Shown: positions 12,855 through 28,232, counted from the stretch's first letter. The stretch is DNA of 64,000 nt from Prosapia bicincta (GCA_036971475.1 JBAIZL010000008.1:32647212-32711211); one strand, 5' to 3'. Notes: generated by a model not told the origin, from the letters alone. Program-made: numbers and translations.

Positions 12855-12857
<3 letters not shown>
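12057..12857. other. Unassigned sequence
   Basis: Moderately AT-rich, with a more GC-balanced stretch at 12440-12780. The open frames at 12144 and 12341 have no recognisable motif. It lies inside the predicted PGRP intron and may be degraded transposon sequence. Confidence 0.4.
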
Positions 12858-12906
<49 letters not shown>

Positions 12907-13520
12907 GTAGCTCGCTCTTCAACTTTTGTTGGGTTCACTTCGTTAATGCTACATGAGATTCTAGCGAAACGTCGGAACTGCGATTTTATGCACTGCAGAA
13001 TGAACGGATGTACTCCAGATAATAACTATTCATCATATAAATATATATATATATTATAGTTAGCTCGCTCTTCAACTTTTGTTGGGTTCACTTCGTTAAT
13101 GCTACATGAGATTCTAGCGAAACGTCGGAACTGCGATTCTATGCACTGCAGAATGAACGGATGTACTCCAGATAATAACTATTCATCATATAAATATATA
13201 TATATATTATAGTTAGCTCGCTCTTCAACTTTTGTTGGGTTCACTTCGTTAATGCTACATGAGATTCTAGCGAAACGTCGGAACTGCGATTCTATGCACT
13301 GCAGAATGAACGGATGTACTCCAGATAAAAACTATTCATCATATAAATATATATATATTATAGTTAGCTCGCTCTTCAACTTTTGTTGGGTTCACTTCGT
13401 TAATGCTACATGAGATTCTAGCGAAACGTCGGAACTGCGATTCTATGCACTGCAGAATGAACGGATGTACTCCAGATAATAACTATTCATCATATAAATA
13501 TATGTATATATATATATATA
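12858..13520 (+). repeat. Four tandem units of about 153 bp, each with a hammerhead-like motif
   Basis: Four units start with GTAGCTCGCTC or TTAGCTCGCTC near 12907, 13060, 13213 and 13364 and are spaced 153, 153 and 151 bp. Each is bounded by a short (TA)n run. Each contains TCGTTAA, a U, stem II (GCTA, loop, TAGC) and GAAACGTC, the last with a self-complementary ACGT as minimal stem III. Stem I can pair GTTC with GAAC across an internal loop. The catalytic core differs from CUGANGA at positions 3, 4, 6 and 8, so this is a derived hammerhead-like motif. Head-to-tail repeats are what a self-cleaving RNA processed from a multimer would need. Confidence 0.75.
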
Positions 13521-13607
13521 TATATTTAAGATGGATCGGATTTTTAAAAAAACTGAATTTCTGAAGTAACAATTAACATAATAATACAATTATACGTTCA
13601 ATTTGCA

Positions 13608-13856
<249 letters not shown>

Positions 13857-14351
13857 TTTGAAATCTGTATTGAATATTGAATTTTAAAAACTTTTAATTG
13901 TAAAAATCTGGCAATATTTATTACATTTTTGATGCCTATGTTTTTCTAGAGTCAGTTCTACAAAATATTTAGTAATACTATCTCCGACTGGGAAAACAAC
14001 TAATATAGTTTACAAAGAAGTTCTAAATAGAAAAGTGTATTATTAAAAACAAATTATTAAATACATGATTTTTAAGATGTTTAATCGTTAACGAAAAAAT
14101 TATAGTCTAAATATTAGCTATATAGTTTCAAATATAATATTTATTATAATAATAAAATATTTTGGAAAATTGTGCATTCTCAATCTGTCAGTTAATAATT
14201 AAAACTATAATATTTATATATAGCTTGAGTACACCTTGTTATTATTTTATAATTACCATTGCCACAAGCTAATTAAGTAATGGTACAGTACCATAAACAC
14301 TTTTTGGTATACATACTAACATTCTTAACTTAAGAATAACACAAAGTAAGA
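13857..14351. other. AT-rich intron sequence, nothing recognised
   Basis: No open frame, repeat or transposon motif was identified. It lies inside the predicted PGRP intron. Confidence 0.5.
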
Positions 14352-14366
14352 TTTGGTCACACTCTC

Positions 14367-14416
<50 letters not shown>

Positions 14417-17400
14417 GTACAAATTCCTTCTATTTGGTCACACTCTCCTGATATATATTCTGTATAAATTCCTTCTATTTGGTCACACTCTCCTGATATA
14501 TATCTTGTACAAATTCCTTCTATTTGGTCACACTCTCCTGATATATATTCTGTATAAATTCCTTCTATTTGGTCACACTCTCCTGATATATACCTTGTAC
14601 AAATTCCTTCTATTTGGTCACATTCTCCTAATATATATCTTGTACAAATTCCTTCTGTTTAGCCACACTCTCCTGACGTATATCTTGTATAAATTCCTTC
14701 TATTTGGTCACATTCTCCTAATATATATCTTGTACAAATTTCTTCTATTTGCTCACACTCTCCTGACATATATCTTGTACAAATTTCTTCTGTTTAGCCA
14801 CACTCTCCTGATATATATATTCTGTACAAATTCTTTCTATTTGGTCACACTCTCCTGATATATATTCTGTATAAATTCCTTCTATTTGGTCACACTCTCC
14901 TGATATATATCTTGTACAAATTCCTTCTATTTGGCCACACTCTCCTGACGTATATCTTGTACAAATTCCTTCTATTTGGTCACACTCTCCTGACGTATAT
15001 CTTGTACAAATTCCTTCTATTTGGTCACATTCTCCTAATATATATCATGTACAAATTTCTTCTGTTTAGCCACACTCTCCTGATATATATCTTGTACAAA
15101 TTTCTTCTATTTGCTCACACTCTCCTGACATATATCTTGTACAAATTTCTTCTGTTTAGCCACACTCTCCTGATATATATATTCTGTACAAATACTTTCT
15201 ATTTGGTCACACTCTCCTGATATATATTCTGTATAAATTCCTTCTATTTGGTCACACTCTCCTGATATATATCTTGTACAAATTCCTTCTATTTGGCCAC
15301 ACTCTCCTGACGTATATCTTGTACAAATTCCTTCTATTTGGTCACACTCTCCTGACGTATATCTTGTACAAATTCCTTCTATTTGGTCACACTCTCCTGA
15401 CGTATATCTTGTACAAATTCCTTCTATTTGGTCACATTCTCCTAATATATATCATGTACAAATTTCTTCTGTTTAGCCACACTCTCCTGATATATATCAT
15501 GTACAAATTTCTTCTGTTTAGCCACACTCTCCTGATATATATCTTGTACAAATTCCTTCTATTTGGTCACACTTTCCTGATATATATCTTGTACAAATTC
15601 CTTCTATTTGGTCACACTCTCCTAATATATATCTTGTACAAATTCCTTCTATTTGGTCACACTCTCCTGACATATATCTTGTACAAATGTCTTCTGTTTA
15701 GCCTCACTCTCCTGATATATATATTCTGTACAAATTCCTTCTATTTGGTCACATTCTCCTGATATATATTCTGTATAAATTCCTTCTATTTGGTCACACT
15801 CTCCTGATATATATCTTGTACAAATTCTTTCTATTTGGTCACACTCTCCTGACGTATATCTTGTACAAATTCCTTCTATTTGGTCACACTCTCCTGACGT
15901 ATATCTTGTACAAATTCCTTCTATTTGGTCACATTCTCCTAATATATATCTTGTACAAATTTCTTCTGTTTAGCCACACTCTCCTGATATATATATTCTC
16001 TACAAATTCCTTCTATTTGGTCACACTCTCCTGATATATATCTTGTACAAATTCCTTCTATTTGGTCACACTCTCCTGATATATATCTTGTACAAATTTC
16101 TTCTGTTTAGCCACACTCTCCTGACGTATATCTTGTACAAATTTCTTCTGTTTAGCCACACTCTCCTGACATATATCTTGTATAAATTCCTTCTATTTGG
16201 TCACAGTCTCCTAATATATATCTTGTACAAATTTCTTCTATTTGGTCACACTCTCCTGACATATATCTTGTATAAATTCCTTCTATTTGGTCACACTCTC
16301 CTGATATATATCTTGTACAAATTTCTTCTGTTTAGCCACACTCTCCTGACGTATATCTTGTACAAATTTCTTCTGTTTAGCCACACTCTCCTGACATATA
16401 TCTTGTATAAATTCCTTCTATTTGGTCACAGTCTCCTAATATATATCTTGTACAAATTTCTTCTATTTGGTCACACTCTCCTGACATATATCTTGTACAA
16501 ATGCCTTCTATTTGGTCACACTCTCCTGATATATATCTTGTATAAATTCCTTCTATTTGATCACAGTCTCCTAATATATATCTTGTATAAATTTCTTCTA
16601 TTTGGTCACAGTCTCCTAATATATATCTTGTACAAATGCCTTCTATTTGGTCACACTCTCCTGATATATATCTTGTACAAATTCCTTCTATTTGGTCACA
16701 CTCTCCTGATATATATCTTGCAGAAATTCCTTCTATTTGGCCACAATCTCCTGACATATATCTTGTACAAATTTCTTCTGTTTAGCCACACTCTCTTGAC
16801 ATATATCTTGTATAAATTCCTTCTATTTGGTCACAGTCTCCTAATATATATCTTGTACAAATTTCTTCTATTTGGTCACACTCTCCTGACATATATCTTG
16901 TATAAATTCCTTTGTATTTGGTCACACTCTCCTGACATATCTTGTACAAATTTCTTCTGTTTAGAAACACTCTCCTGACGTATATCTTGTACAAATTTCT
17001 TCTGTTTAGCCACACTCTCCTGACATATATCTTGTATTAATTCCTTCTATTTGGTCACAGTCTCCTAATATATATCTTGTACAAATTGCTTCTATTTGGT
17101 CACACTCTCCTGACATATATCTTGTACAAATGCCTTCTATTTGGTCACACTCTCCTAATATATATCTTGCAGAAATTCCTTCTATTTGGTCACAATCTCC
17201 TGACATATATCTTGTACAAATTTCTTCTGTTTAGCCACACTCTCCTAACATATATCTTGTATAAATTCCTTCTATTTGGTCACACTCTCCTGATATATAT
17301 CTTGTATAAATTTCTTCTGTTTAGCCACACTCTCCTAACATATATCTTGTATAAATTCCTTCTATTTGGTCACAGTCTCCTAATATATATCTTGTATAAA

Positions 17401-20400
17401 TTCCTTCTATTTGGTCACAGTCTCCTAATATATATCTTGTATAAATTCCTTCTATTTGGTCACAGTCTCCTAATATATATCTTGTATAAATTCCTTCTAT
17501 TTGGTCACACTCTCCTGATATATATCTTGTACAAATTTCTTCTGTTTAGCCACACTCTCCTGACATATATCTTGTATAAATTCCTTCTATTTGGTCACAC
17601 TCTCCTAACATATATCTTGTATAAATTCCTTCTATTTGGTCACACTCTCCTGATATATATCTTGTACAAATTTTTTCTGTTTAGCCACACTCTCCTGACA
17701 TATATCTTGTATAAATTCCTTCTATTTGGTCACACTCTCCTAACATATATCTTGTATAAATTCCTTCTATTTGGTCACAGTCTCCTAATATATATCTTGT
17801 ATAAATTCCTTCTATTTGGTCACAGTCTCCTAATATATATCTTGTATAAATTCCTTCTATTTGGTCACACTCTCCTAATATATATCTTGTATAAATTCCT
17901 TCTATTTGGTCACAGTCTCCTAATATATATCTTGTATAAATTCCTTCTATTTGGTCACAGTCTCCTAATATATATCTTGTATAAATTCCTTCTATTTGGT
18001 CACAGTCTCCTAATATATATCTTGTATAAATTCCTTCTATTTGGTCACAGTCTCCTAATATATATCTTGTATAAATTCCTTCTATTTGGTCACACTCTCC
18101 TGATATATATCTTGTACAAATTTCTTCTGTTTAGCCACACTCTCCTGACATATATCTTGTATAAATTCCTTCTATTTGGTCACAGTCTCCTAATATATAT
18201 CTTGTATAAATTCCTTCTATTTGGTCACAGTCTCCTAATATATATCTTGTATAAATTCCTTCTATTTGGTCACACTCTCCTAATATATATCTTGTATAAA
18301 TTCCTTCTATTTGGTCACAGTCTCCTAATATATATCTTGTATAAATTCCTTCTATTTGGTCACAGTCTCCTAATATATATCTTGTATAAATTCCTTCTAT
18401 TTGGTCACACTCTCCTAATATATATCTTGTATAAATTCCTTCTATTTGGTCACAGTCTCCTAATATATATCTTGTATAAATTCCTTCTATTTGGTCACAG
18501 TCTCCTAATATATATCTTGTATAAATTCCTTCTATTTGGTCACACTCTCCTGATATATATCTTGTACAAATTCCTTCTATTTGGGCACAGTCTCCTAATA
18601 TATATCTTGTATAAATTCCTTCTATTTGGTCACAGTCTCCTAAAATATATCTTGTATAAATTCCTTCTATTTGGTCACAGTCTCCTAATATATATCTTGT
18701 ATAAATTCCTACTATTTGGTCACAGTCTCCTAATATATATCTTGTATAAATTCCTTCTATTTGGTCACACTCTCCTGATATATATCTTGTACAAATTCCT
18801 TCTATTTGGTCACAGTCTCCTAATATATATCTTGTATAAATTCCTTCTATTTGGTCACAGTCTCCTAATATATATCTTGTATAAATTCCTTCTATTTGGT
18901 CACAGTCTCCTAATATATATCTTGTATAAATTCCTTCTATTTGGTCACACTCTCCTGATATATATCTTGTACAAATTCCTTCTATTTGGTCACACTCTCC
19001 TGATATATATCTTGTATAAATTCCTTCTATTTGGTCACACTCTCCTGATATATATCTTGTAAAAATTTCTTCTGTTTAGCCACACTCTCCTGACATATAT
19101 CTTGTATAAATTCCTTCTATTTGGTCACACTCTCCTGATATATATCTTGTATAAATTCCTTCTATTTGGTCACAGTCTCCTAATATATATCTTGTATAAA
19201 TTCCTTCTATTTGGTCACAGTCTCCTAATATATATCTTGTATAAATTCCTTCTATTTGGTCACAGTCTCCTAATATATATCTTGTATAAATTCCTTCTAT
19301 TTGGTCACAGTCTCCTAATATATATCTTGTATAAATTCCTTCTATTTGGTCACAGTCTCCTAATATATATCTTGTATAAATTCCTTATATTTGGTCACAC
19401 TCTCCTGATATATATCTGGTACAAATTCCTTCTATTTGGTCACAGTCTCCTAATATATATCTTGTATAAATTCCTTCTATTTGGTCACAGTCTCCTAATA
19501 TATATCTTGTATAAATTCCTTCTATTTGGTCACAGTCTCCTAATATATATCTTGTATAAATTCCTTCTATTTGGTCACAGTCTCCTAATATATATCTTGT
19601 ATAAATTCCTTCTATTTGGTCACACTCTCCTGATATATATCTTGTACAAATTTCTTCTGTTTAGCCACACTCTCCTGACATATATCTTGTATAAATTCCT
19701 TCTATTTGGTCACACTCTCCTAACATATATATCTTGTATAAATTCCTTCTATTTGGTCACACTCTCCTGATATATATCTTGTATAAATTCCTTCTATTTG
19801 GTCACACTCTCCTAATATATATCTTGTATAAATTCCTTCTATTTGGTCACAGTCTCCTAATATATATCTTGTATAAATTCCTTCTATTTGGTCACACTCT
19901 CCTGATATATATCTTGTACAAATTTCTTCTGTTTAGCCACACTCTCCTGACATATATCTTGTATAAATTCCTTCTATTTGGTCACACTCTCCTGATATAT
20001 ATCTTGTATAAATTCCTTCTATTTGGTCACACTCTCCTGGTATATATCTTGTATAAATTCCTTCTATTTGGTCACAGTCTCCTAATATATATCTTGTATA
20101 AATTCCTTCTATTTGGTCACAGTCTCCTAATATATATCTTGTATAAATTCCTTCTATTTGGTCACACTCTCCTGACATATATCTTGTATAAATTCCTTCT
20201 ATTTGGTCACAGTCTCCTAATATATATCTTGTACAAATTCCTTCTATTTGGTCACAGTCTCCTAATATATATCTTGTATAAATTCCTTCTATTTGGTCAC
20301 AGTCTCCTAATATATATCTTGTACAAATTCCTTCTATTTGGTCACAGTCTCCTAATATATATCTTGTATAAATTCCTTCTGTTTAGCCACACTCTCCTGA

Positions 20401-23400
20401 CATATATCTTGTATAAATTCCTTCTATTTGGTCACAGTCTCCTAATACATATCTTGTATAAATTCCTTCTATTTGGTCACAGTCTCCTAATATATATCTT
20501 GTACAAATTCCTTCTATTTGGTCACAGTCTCCTAATATATATCTTGTATAAATTCCTTCTATTTGGTCACAGTCTCCTAATATATATCTTGTACAAATTC
20601 CTTCTATTTGGTCACAGTCTCCTAATATATATCTTGTATAAATTCCTTCTGTTTAGCCACACTCTCCTGATATATATCTTGTATAAATTCCTTCTATTTG
20701 GTCACAGTCTCCTAATATATATCTTGTACAAATTCCTTCTATTTGGTCACAGTCTCCTAATATATATCTTGTATAAATTCCTTCTATTTGGTCACAGTCT
20801 CCTAATTTATATCTTGTATAAATTCCTTCTATTTGGTCACAGTCTCCTAATTTATATCTTGTATAAATTCCTTCTATTTGGTCACACTCTCCTGATATAT
20901 ATCTTGTACAAATTCCTTCTATTTGGTCACAGTCTCCTAATATATATCTTGTATAAATTCCTTCTATTTGGTCACAGTCTCCTAATATATATCTTGTATA
21001 AATTCCTTCTATTTGGTCACTGTCACCTAATATATATCTTGTACAAATTCCTTCTATTTGGTCACACTCTCCTGATATATATCTTGTACAAATTCCTTCT
21101 ATTTGGTCACAGTCTCCTAATATATATCTTGTATCAATTCCTTCTATTTGGTCACAGTCTCCTAATATATATCTTGTATAAATTCCTTCTATTTGGTCAC
21201 AGTCTCCTAATATATATCTTGTATAAATTCCTTCTATTTGGTCACAGTCTCCTAATATATATCTTGTATAAATTCCTTCTATTTGGTCACAGTCTCCTAA
21301 TATATATCTTGTATAAATTCCTTCTATTTGGTCACACTCTCCTGATATATATCTTGTACAAATTTCTTCTGTTTAGCCACACTCTCCTGACATATATCTT
21401 GTACAAATTCCTTCTATTTGGTCACAGTCTCCTAATATATATCTTGTATAAATTCCTTCTATTTGGTCACAGTCTCCTAATATATATCTTGTATAAATTC
21501 CTTCTATTTGGTCACACTCTCCTAATATATATCTTGTATAAATTCCTTCTATTTGGTCACAGTCTCCTAATATATATCTTGTATAAATTCCTTCTATTTG
21601 GTCACAGTCTCCTAATATATATCTTGTATAAATTCCTTCTATTTGGTCACAGTCTCCTAATATATATCTTGTATAAATTCCTTCTATTTGGTCACACTCT
21701 CCTGATATATATCTTGTATAAATTTCTTCTGTTTAGCCACACTCTCCTAACATATATCTTGTATAAATTCCTTCTATTTGGTCACAGTCTCCTAATATAT
21801 ATCTTGTATAAATTCCTTCTATTTGGTCACAGTCTCCTAATATATATCTTGTATAAATTCCTTCTATTTGGTCACACTCTCCTGATATATATCTTGTACA
21901 AATTTCTTCTGTTTAGCCACACTCTCCTGACATATATCTTGTATAAATTCCTTCTATTTGGTCACACTCTCCTAACATATATCTTGTATAAATTCCTTCT
22001 ATTTGCTCACACTCTCCTGATATATATCTTGTATAAATTCCTTCTATTTGGTCACAGTCTCCTAATATATATCTTGTATAAATTCCTTCTATTTGGTCAC
22101 AGTCTCCTAATATATATCTTGTATAAATTCCTTCTATTTGGTCACACTCTCCTGACATATATCTTGTATAAATTCCTTCTATTTGGTCACACTCTCCTGA
22201 TATATATCTTGTATAAATTCCTTCTATTTGGTCACACTCTCCTGACATATATCTTGTATAAATTCCTTCTATTTGGTCACACTCTCCTGATATATATCTT
22301 GTACAAATTCCTTCTATTTGGTCACAGTCTCCTAATATATATCTTGTATAAATTCCTTCTATTTGGTCACACTCTCCTAACATATATCTCGTATAAATTC
22401 CTTCTATTTGGTCACACTCTCCTGATATATATCTTGTATAAATTCCTTCTATTTGGTCACACTCTCCTGATATATATCTTGTACAAATTTCTTCTGTTTA
22501 GCCACACTCTCCTAACATATATCTTGTATAAATTCCTTCTATTTGGTCACACTCTCCTGATATATATCTTGTATAAATTCCTTCTATTTGGTCACACTCT
22601 CCTGATATATATCTTGTACAAATTCCTTCTATTTGGTCACACTCTCCTAACATATATCTTGTATAAATTCCTTCTATTTGGTCACACTCTCCTGATATAT
22701 ATCTTGTATAAATTCCTTCTATTTGGTCACACTCTCCTGATATATATCTTGTACAAATTCCTTCTATTTGGTCACACTCTCCTGATATATATCTTGTATA
22801 AATTCCTTCTATTTGGTCACACTCTCCTGATATATATCTTGTACAAATTCCTTCTATTTGTTCACACTCTCCTAACATATATCTTGTATAAATTCCTTCT
22901 ATTTGGTCACACTCTCCTGATATATATCTTGTATAAATTCCTTCTATTTGGTCACACTCTCCTGATATATATCTTGTACAAATTTCTTCTGTTTAGCCAC
23001 ACTCTCCTAACATATATCTTGTATAAATTCCTTCTATTTGGTCACACTCTCCTGACATATATCTTGTATAAATTCCTTCTATTTGGTCACACTCTCCTAA
23101 CATATATCTTGTATAAATTCCTTCTATTTGGTCACACTCTCCTGATATATATCTTGTAAAAATTTCTTCTGTTTAGCCACACTCTCCTAACATATATCTT
23201 GTATAAATTCCTTCTATTTGGTCACAGTCTCCTAATATATATCTTGTACAAAAGCCTTCTATTTGGTCACACTCTCCTGATATATATCTTGTACAAATTC
23301 CTTCTATTTGGTCACACTCTCCTGATATATATCTTGTACAAAAGCTTTCTATTTGGTCACAGTCTCCTAATATATATCTTGTACAAAAGCCTTCTATTTG

Positions 23401-24874
23401 GTCACACTCTCCTGATATATATCTTGTACAAATTCCTTCTATTTGGTCACAGTCTCCTAATATATATCTTGTACAAAAGCCTTCTATTTGGTCACACTCT
23501 CCTAACATATATCTTGTATAAATTCCTTCTATTTGGTCACACTCTCCTGATATATATCTTGTACAAATTTCTTCTGTTTAGCCACACTCTCCTGACGTAT
23601 ATCTTGTATAAATTCCTTCTATTTGGTCACACTCTCCTGATATATATCTTGTACAAATTCCTTCTATTTGGTCACAGTCTCCTAATATATATCTTGTACA
23701 AAAGCCTTCTATTTGGTCACACTCTCCTAACATATATCTTGTATAAATTCCTTCTATTTGGTCACACTCTCCTGACATATATCTTGTACAAATTTCTTAT
23801 GTTTAGCCACACTCTCCTAACATATATCTAGTATAAATTCCTTCTATTTGCTCACACTCTCCTGATATATATCTTGTATAAATTCCTTCTATTTGGTCAC
23901 AGTCTCCTAATATATATCTTGTATAAATTCCTTCTATTTGGTCACAGTCTCCTAATATATATCTTGTACAAAAGCCTTCTATTTGGTCACACTCTCCTAA
24001 CATATATCTTGTATAAATTCCTTCTATTTGGTCACACTCTCCTGACATATATCTTGTACAAATTCCTTCTGTTTAGCCACACTCTCCTGACATATATCTT
24101 GTATAAATTCCTTCTATTTGGTCACAGTCTCCTAATATATATCTTGTACAAAAGCCTTCTATTTGGTCACACTCTCCTAACATATATCTTGTATAAATTC
24201 CTTCTATTTGGTCACACTCTCCTGACATATATCTTGTACAAATTCCTTCTGTTTAGCCACACTCTCCTGACATATATCTTGTATAAATTCCTTCTATTTG
24301 GTCACAGTCTCCTAATATATATCTTGTACAAAAGCCTTCTATTTCGTCACACTCTCCTAACATATATCTTGTATAAATTACTTCTATTTGGTCACACTCT
24401 CCTGACATATATCTTGTACAAATTTCTTCTGTTTAGCCATACTCTCCTAACATATATCTTGTATAAATTCCTTCTATTTGGTCACAGTCTCCTAATATAT
24501 ATCTTGTATAAATTCCTTCTATTTTCTCACAGTCTCCTAATATATATCTTGTACAAAAGCTTTCTATTTGGTCACACTCTCCTGATATATATCTTGTACA
24601 AATTCCTTCTATTTGGTCACACTCTCCTGATATATATCTTGTACAAATTCCTTCTGTTTGGTCACAATCTCCTGACATATATCTTGTACAAATTTCTTCT
24701 GTTTAGCCACACTCTCCTGACATATATCTTGTATAAATTCCTTCTATTTGGTCACAGTCTCCTAATATATATCTTGTACAAATTCCTTCTGTTTGGTCAC
24801 ACTCTCCTAATATATATCTTGTACAAATTCCTTCTATTTGGTCACACTCTCCTAATATATATCTTGTACAAATT
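14352..24874. repeat. 45-bp minisatellite, about 232 copies (10.5 kb)
   Basis: A 45-bp unit (CTTGTATAAATTCCTTC, then TATTTGGTCACAC, then TCTCCTGATATATAT) repeats in one orientation; an early partial unit is followed by a TA run at about 14371-14414. Main variants are CACAGTCTCCTAATA, TGTTTAGCCACAC, CTGACGTAT and AAAAGCC for AAATTCC. Higher-order periods are visible: 362 bp (14912 to 15274) and 180 bp (24061 repeats at 24241). Because 45 is divisible by three, frames stay open for up to 1141 codons on the plus strand and shorter runs on the minus strand. The plus frame repeats LYKFLLFGHTLLIYI. No start context, splice pattern or domain supports translation. The whole array sits in the predicted PGRP intron. 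Confidence 0.97.
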
Positions 24875-26579
24875 TTCTTTGTAGTTTCTTTTAACCTACA
24901 GTGGATGACAATTGATGTTAAAATAGTTTTTTTTCAAATATTTTTTTAATAATTAAATTATTAAAATTAGGGATCTAGGCCGGATTCGAACTGAATACCT
25001 TCATGTTCGAAGTCTGGCACTTTGGCATTGAGCCAACTTTCCCATTGCCAGAAATGAAATTCTCAAAGATATATAACAATTATGTTTTGCCCCCCCCCCC
25101 CGTTGTCGTCTAAACCTCCATTGCACAACCTTAAATTGTTGCCATAGTTTACACACAATTTAATAATGCTCCAGAATTACAAATGAATGAAAAGAATAAA
25201 ATAAACAAACAAACTGGATTAACGGTATCGAACCTTGCTTCACAAACGGACAATGCGAAAGAAAAGTGAAAAGAATCTACAACACAATGCAAGCGACGAC
25301 AAATAGAAAGCCTATAAATCGTAACAAGCTAAATAATAGTCTAACACCATAATTAGAAAGAAAACTGGAAAATTACAGGGAAATTCGCTTTCTAATTTGT
25401 CACTTAACATTGTTATTCTGACATATGTATATACATATTTATATTATAAAATTTAATTATTATATATTTAATTATTTATATATTATAAATTTTAAAAAAA
25501 TCAAATAAAATTGTTCTTTGTTGATTTAGGAATTGACACCCAAAACAAAATTTTCATATTAATTGTATTATTAAATTTTCTTCAAGTAAAATAAATACTT
25601 TACTTTCTTATGGGCATTTACTACCCACTACCCACCAAATAATCCTAGACGAACCCCTAAACCCTGCCCAAGCAATACCATAATTTATCCCCTATTCCCA
25701 CCAATGGAGGATCATTACGTCCTTTAGTGATTCCACCCTCCGTAACCAGGGGGTAGGTCTACCTCAGATACGTGGCAATGAGGTTCTTTGTCCCTACCTA
25801 CTATCCTTACCAGGTGAAAACTCATTTTCCCTAACAGACCAAAAACTATAAAAAGCAACGAATTTATTTCAAAATTGTCCATCTCAAAACTCGGCAATAA
25901 ACTAGTGAGTTAGAATCACCCGTCACAGTTGCACATCTAAAGAGTAATTTATTATACTCACAACCAATGTTTTGTTCCAGGGCTCGGGCCATCTCTATGA
26001 AAACCAGATTTCTGGAATACAGACTGGCACTGCTTAAGGATTCAAGAACTATTGGCGACAACCTGTAAATGAGGGAAAGGCTCGCACGCATTTGTTGAGG
26101 AAATAAACTCTGTACATCCCCAGAGCTCTATACCAATACAATCTGTTCCAAGAACCACTTGTGCTTACACAATAATGTATTTTACAGTAGGCGGTTAAGC
26201 CTATACCAGTTTCCTGTCAACTGATAAGAAGGTCGAATAGCATGCTTTATCAACACTAACCACAACACGAAATTATGCAGTATTATAAGGCCTATTCTGT
26301 CAAATGACTATGTTTTTAAAAAAACGTCGTTAAAAATAACAAACGTACCTACAGATACTGTGGGTCTGTGAAAACTTCTGCTCACCCAAAATATAAAGCA
26401 TAACCTATCACAGCTTTTCGTTTTCATCATTAGTCTCGTTGCTACTTATACCATTATTTGGTTTTATTGTGCGTTTACATATTTAGAATTTTTAAAACAA
26501 AGTTATTTTCTCTCGCTTATCTACGTATGTGTATATAAATATAAGTATTATATATTAAATATGGTGATATGTTTTCTTG
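24875..26579. other. Intron sequence, mostly unassigned
   Basis: Holds a tRNA-like remnant (listed separately), a C homopolymer near 25090 and AT-rich sequence. A 75-codon minus-strand frame at 25864-26091 has no recognisable motif and is not called. Confidence 0.45.
24969..25045 (-). repeat. tRNA-derived sequence (tRNA pseudogene or SINE head)
   Basis: On the minus strand a box A-like TGGCTCAATGC (9 of 11 positions) is followed about 44 bp later by a near-perfect box B, AGTTCGAATCC. GGGA and TCCC could pair as part of an acceptor stem, but the anticodon and T stems pair poorly. It is therefore a decayed tRNA or the head of a SINE; no SINE body was recognised. Confidence 0.55.
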
Positions 26580-26781
26580 TAATATAGTTAATAAATTAAA
26601 AATATTTCAAAAACAAGAATACTTTTAATGAATATATTTATTCAAAGCTTTTCGCCGATAAAATAGTATCAGCATCTTCCTATTTTATGAAGATGCTATT
26701 ACTATTTTATCGGCGAAAAGCTTTGAATAAATATATTCATTAAAAGTATTCTTGTTTTTGAAATATTTTTAATTTATTAAT
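26580..26781. repeat. Inverted pair of PLE hammerhead units (degraded cores)
   Basis: Arms at about 26600-26667 and 26699-26768 are inverted copies. The plus-strand unit reads ATGAAGA, stem II, CGGC, GAAA, AGCTTTG. The minus-strand unit reads AGGAAGA in the same place. GAAA and the self-complementary AGCT are intact, but C3 (and U4 in one copy) is lost, so neither should cleave. The related unit at 44340-44395 keeps CTGAAGA, identifying these as former hammerheads. Confidence 0.7.
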
Positions 26782-26808
26782 AAATATAAGTATATGCATG
26801 AATACACA

Positions 26809-27147
<339 letters not shown>

Positions 27148-28232
27148 CCTACAAATTTATGATTTTTACGTTAATAGGATACTTAATAAAGAATGCATCA
27201 ACTTCAATATTTCTAGATTTTCCTATGTACTTAAACATACATATGACTAAACAAGAAAAATAATTATTTTAAATTACCTAGCATAAATAGTGGTTAGAAT
27301 TTAAGAAAATACATAACTATATAAGCGAAAATTTTTTATAAAACGATGCACTATTTTTTATACTACATTAAATTTATATATAGCTATTCTACAGTCTATC
27401 TCCAAAGGTTATTATTATGATAGATCTGGATAATATTCGAATCAGCAATCCCTTAACTTTCGTTATAAAAGATAACAAAACCTAACCTAACTTGATACCT
27501 TGTCGTTATTTCGAAATTTATTACCCGGGAAAATAGATAGTTTATAAAATTTTGCAGCTATTTCGCTATAACACGATGTTAGCTGACGAGGAAATCAGCT
27601 ATTGTTCAGTTTATGTTAGAACACCTATTTTTGTCTTCGGTTGTCAAACTTATCGACGCATATCGAATCATTGCTATATTTTAACACTAAATATGGATCT
27701 AGCAATGGGATAAATAAAGTGCTGTAATTCCTGAAGAACAAGAAAGAAGTGAGTTTAGAAAGTGAGGTTATGTTTGTACTTTTTTCCCATCTTTAGCACC
27801 ATTTCTGGTTGGTGATATTAAAAGTTTTATTCTTGTTTTAGAATGTATTTCTCATCCATTGGATTAGTGTGATTCGCACAAATAATAACCGTATTTTGTT
27901 GTCACACACCAGGGTGTAGGCCTATATCTTGACTTTAACCAATTTGGTTTAGTTGCATACCTTAGACTCAACTGCTAAGCTACAATTCAAAGCGAAACTA
28001 AAAGGCAATCTTGGGAAATTTATTTTGTAATGATAGAACCATCAGTGCCTCCGAAAATATCAACTTGCATAGATTGAGTTAAAAAATAAATGTAAAAACG
28101 AAAAGAAACTGGCTTCATACAACCTTTGTTAATGTATTAGAAATGCAATAGACTAAAGTTTGAGAGTGAAGGGTAATAGGGAGACAGAATAAACCACACT
28201 GACTCTAGAAAGCATATACAAGCAATACTTAC
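27148..28232. other. Intron sequence flanking the PGRP exon
   Basis: AT-rich with no recognised element. It includes an AACCTAACCTAACTT stretch near 27478, a simple pattern frequent in insect DNA. Confidence 0.45.

Noticed and set aside
16377..24678. Minus-strand frames with repeated CDQIEGIYTRYI-type peptides
   Set aside because: They are the reverse complement of the 45-bp minisatellite. Open frames on both strands follow from a 45-bp period without stops, and no gene structure supports them.
25864..26091. 75-codon minus-strand frame as an exon
   Set aside because: No recognisable domain, no convincing paired splice sites, and no neighbour to join in phase.
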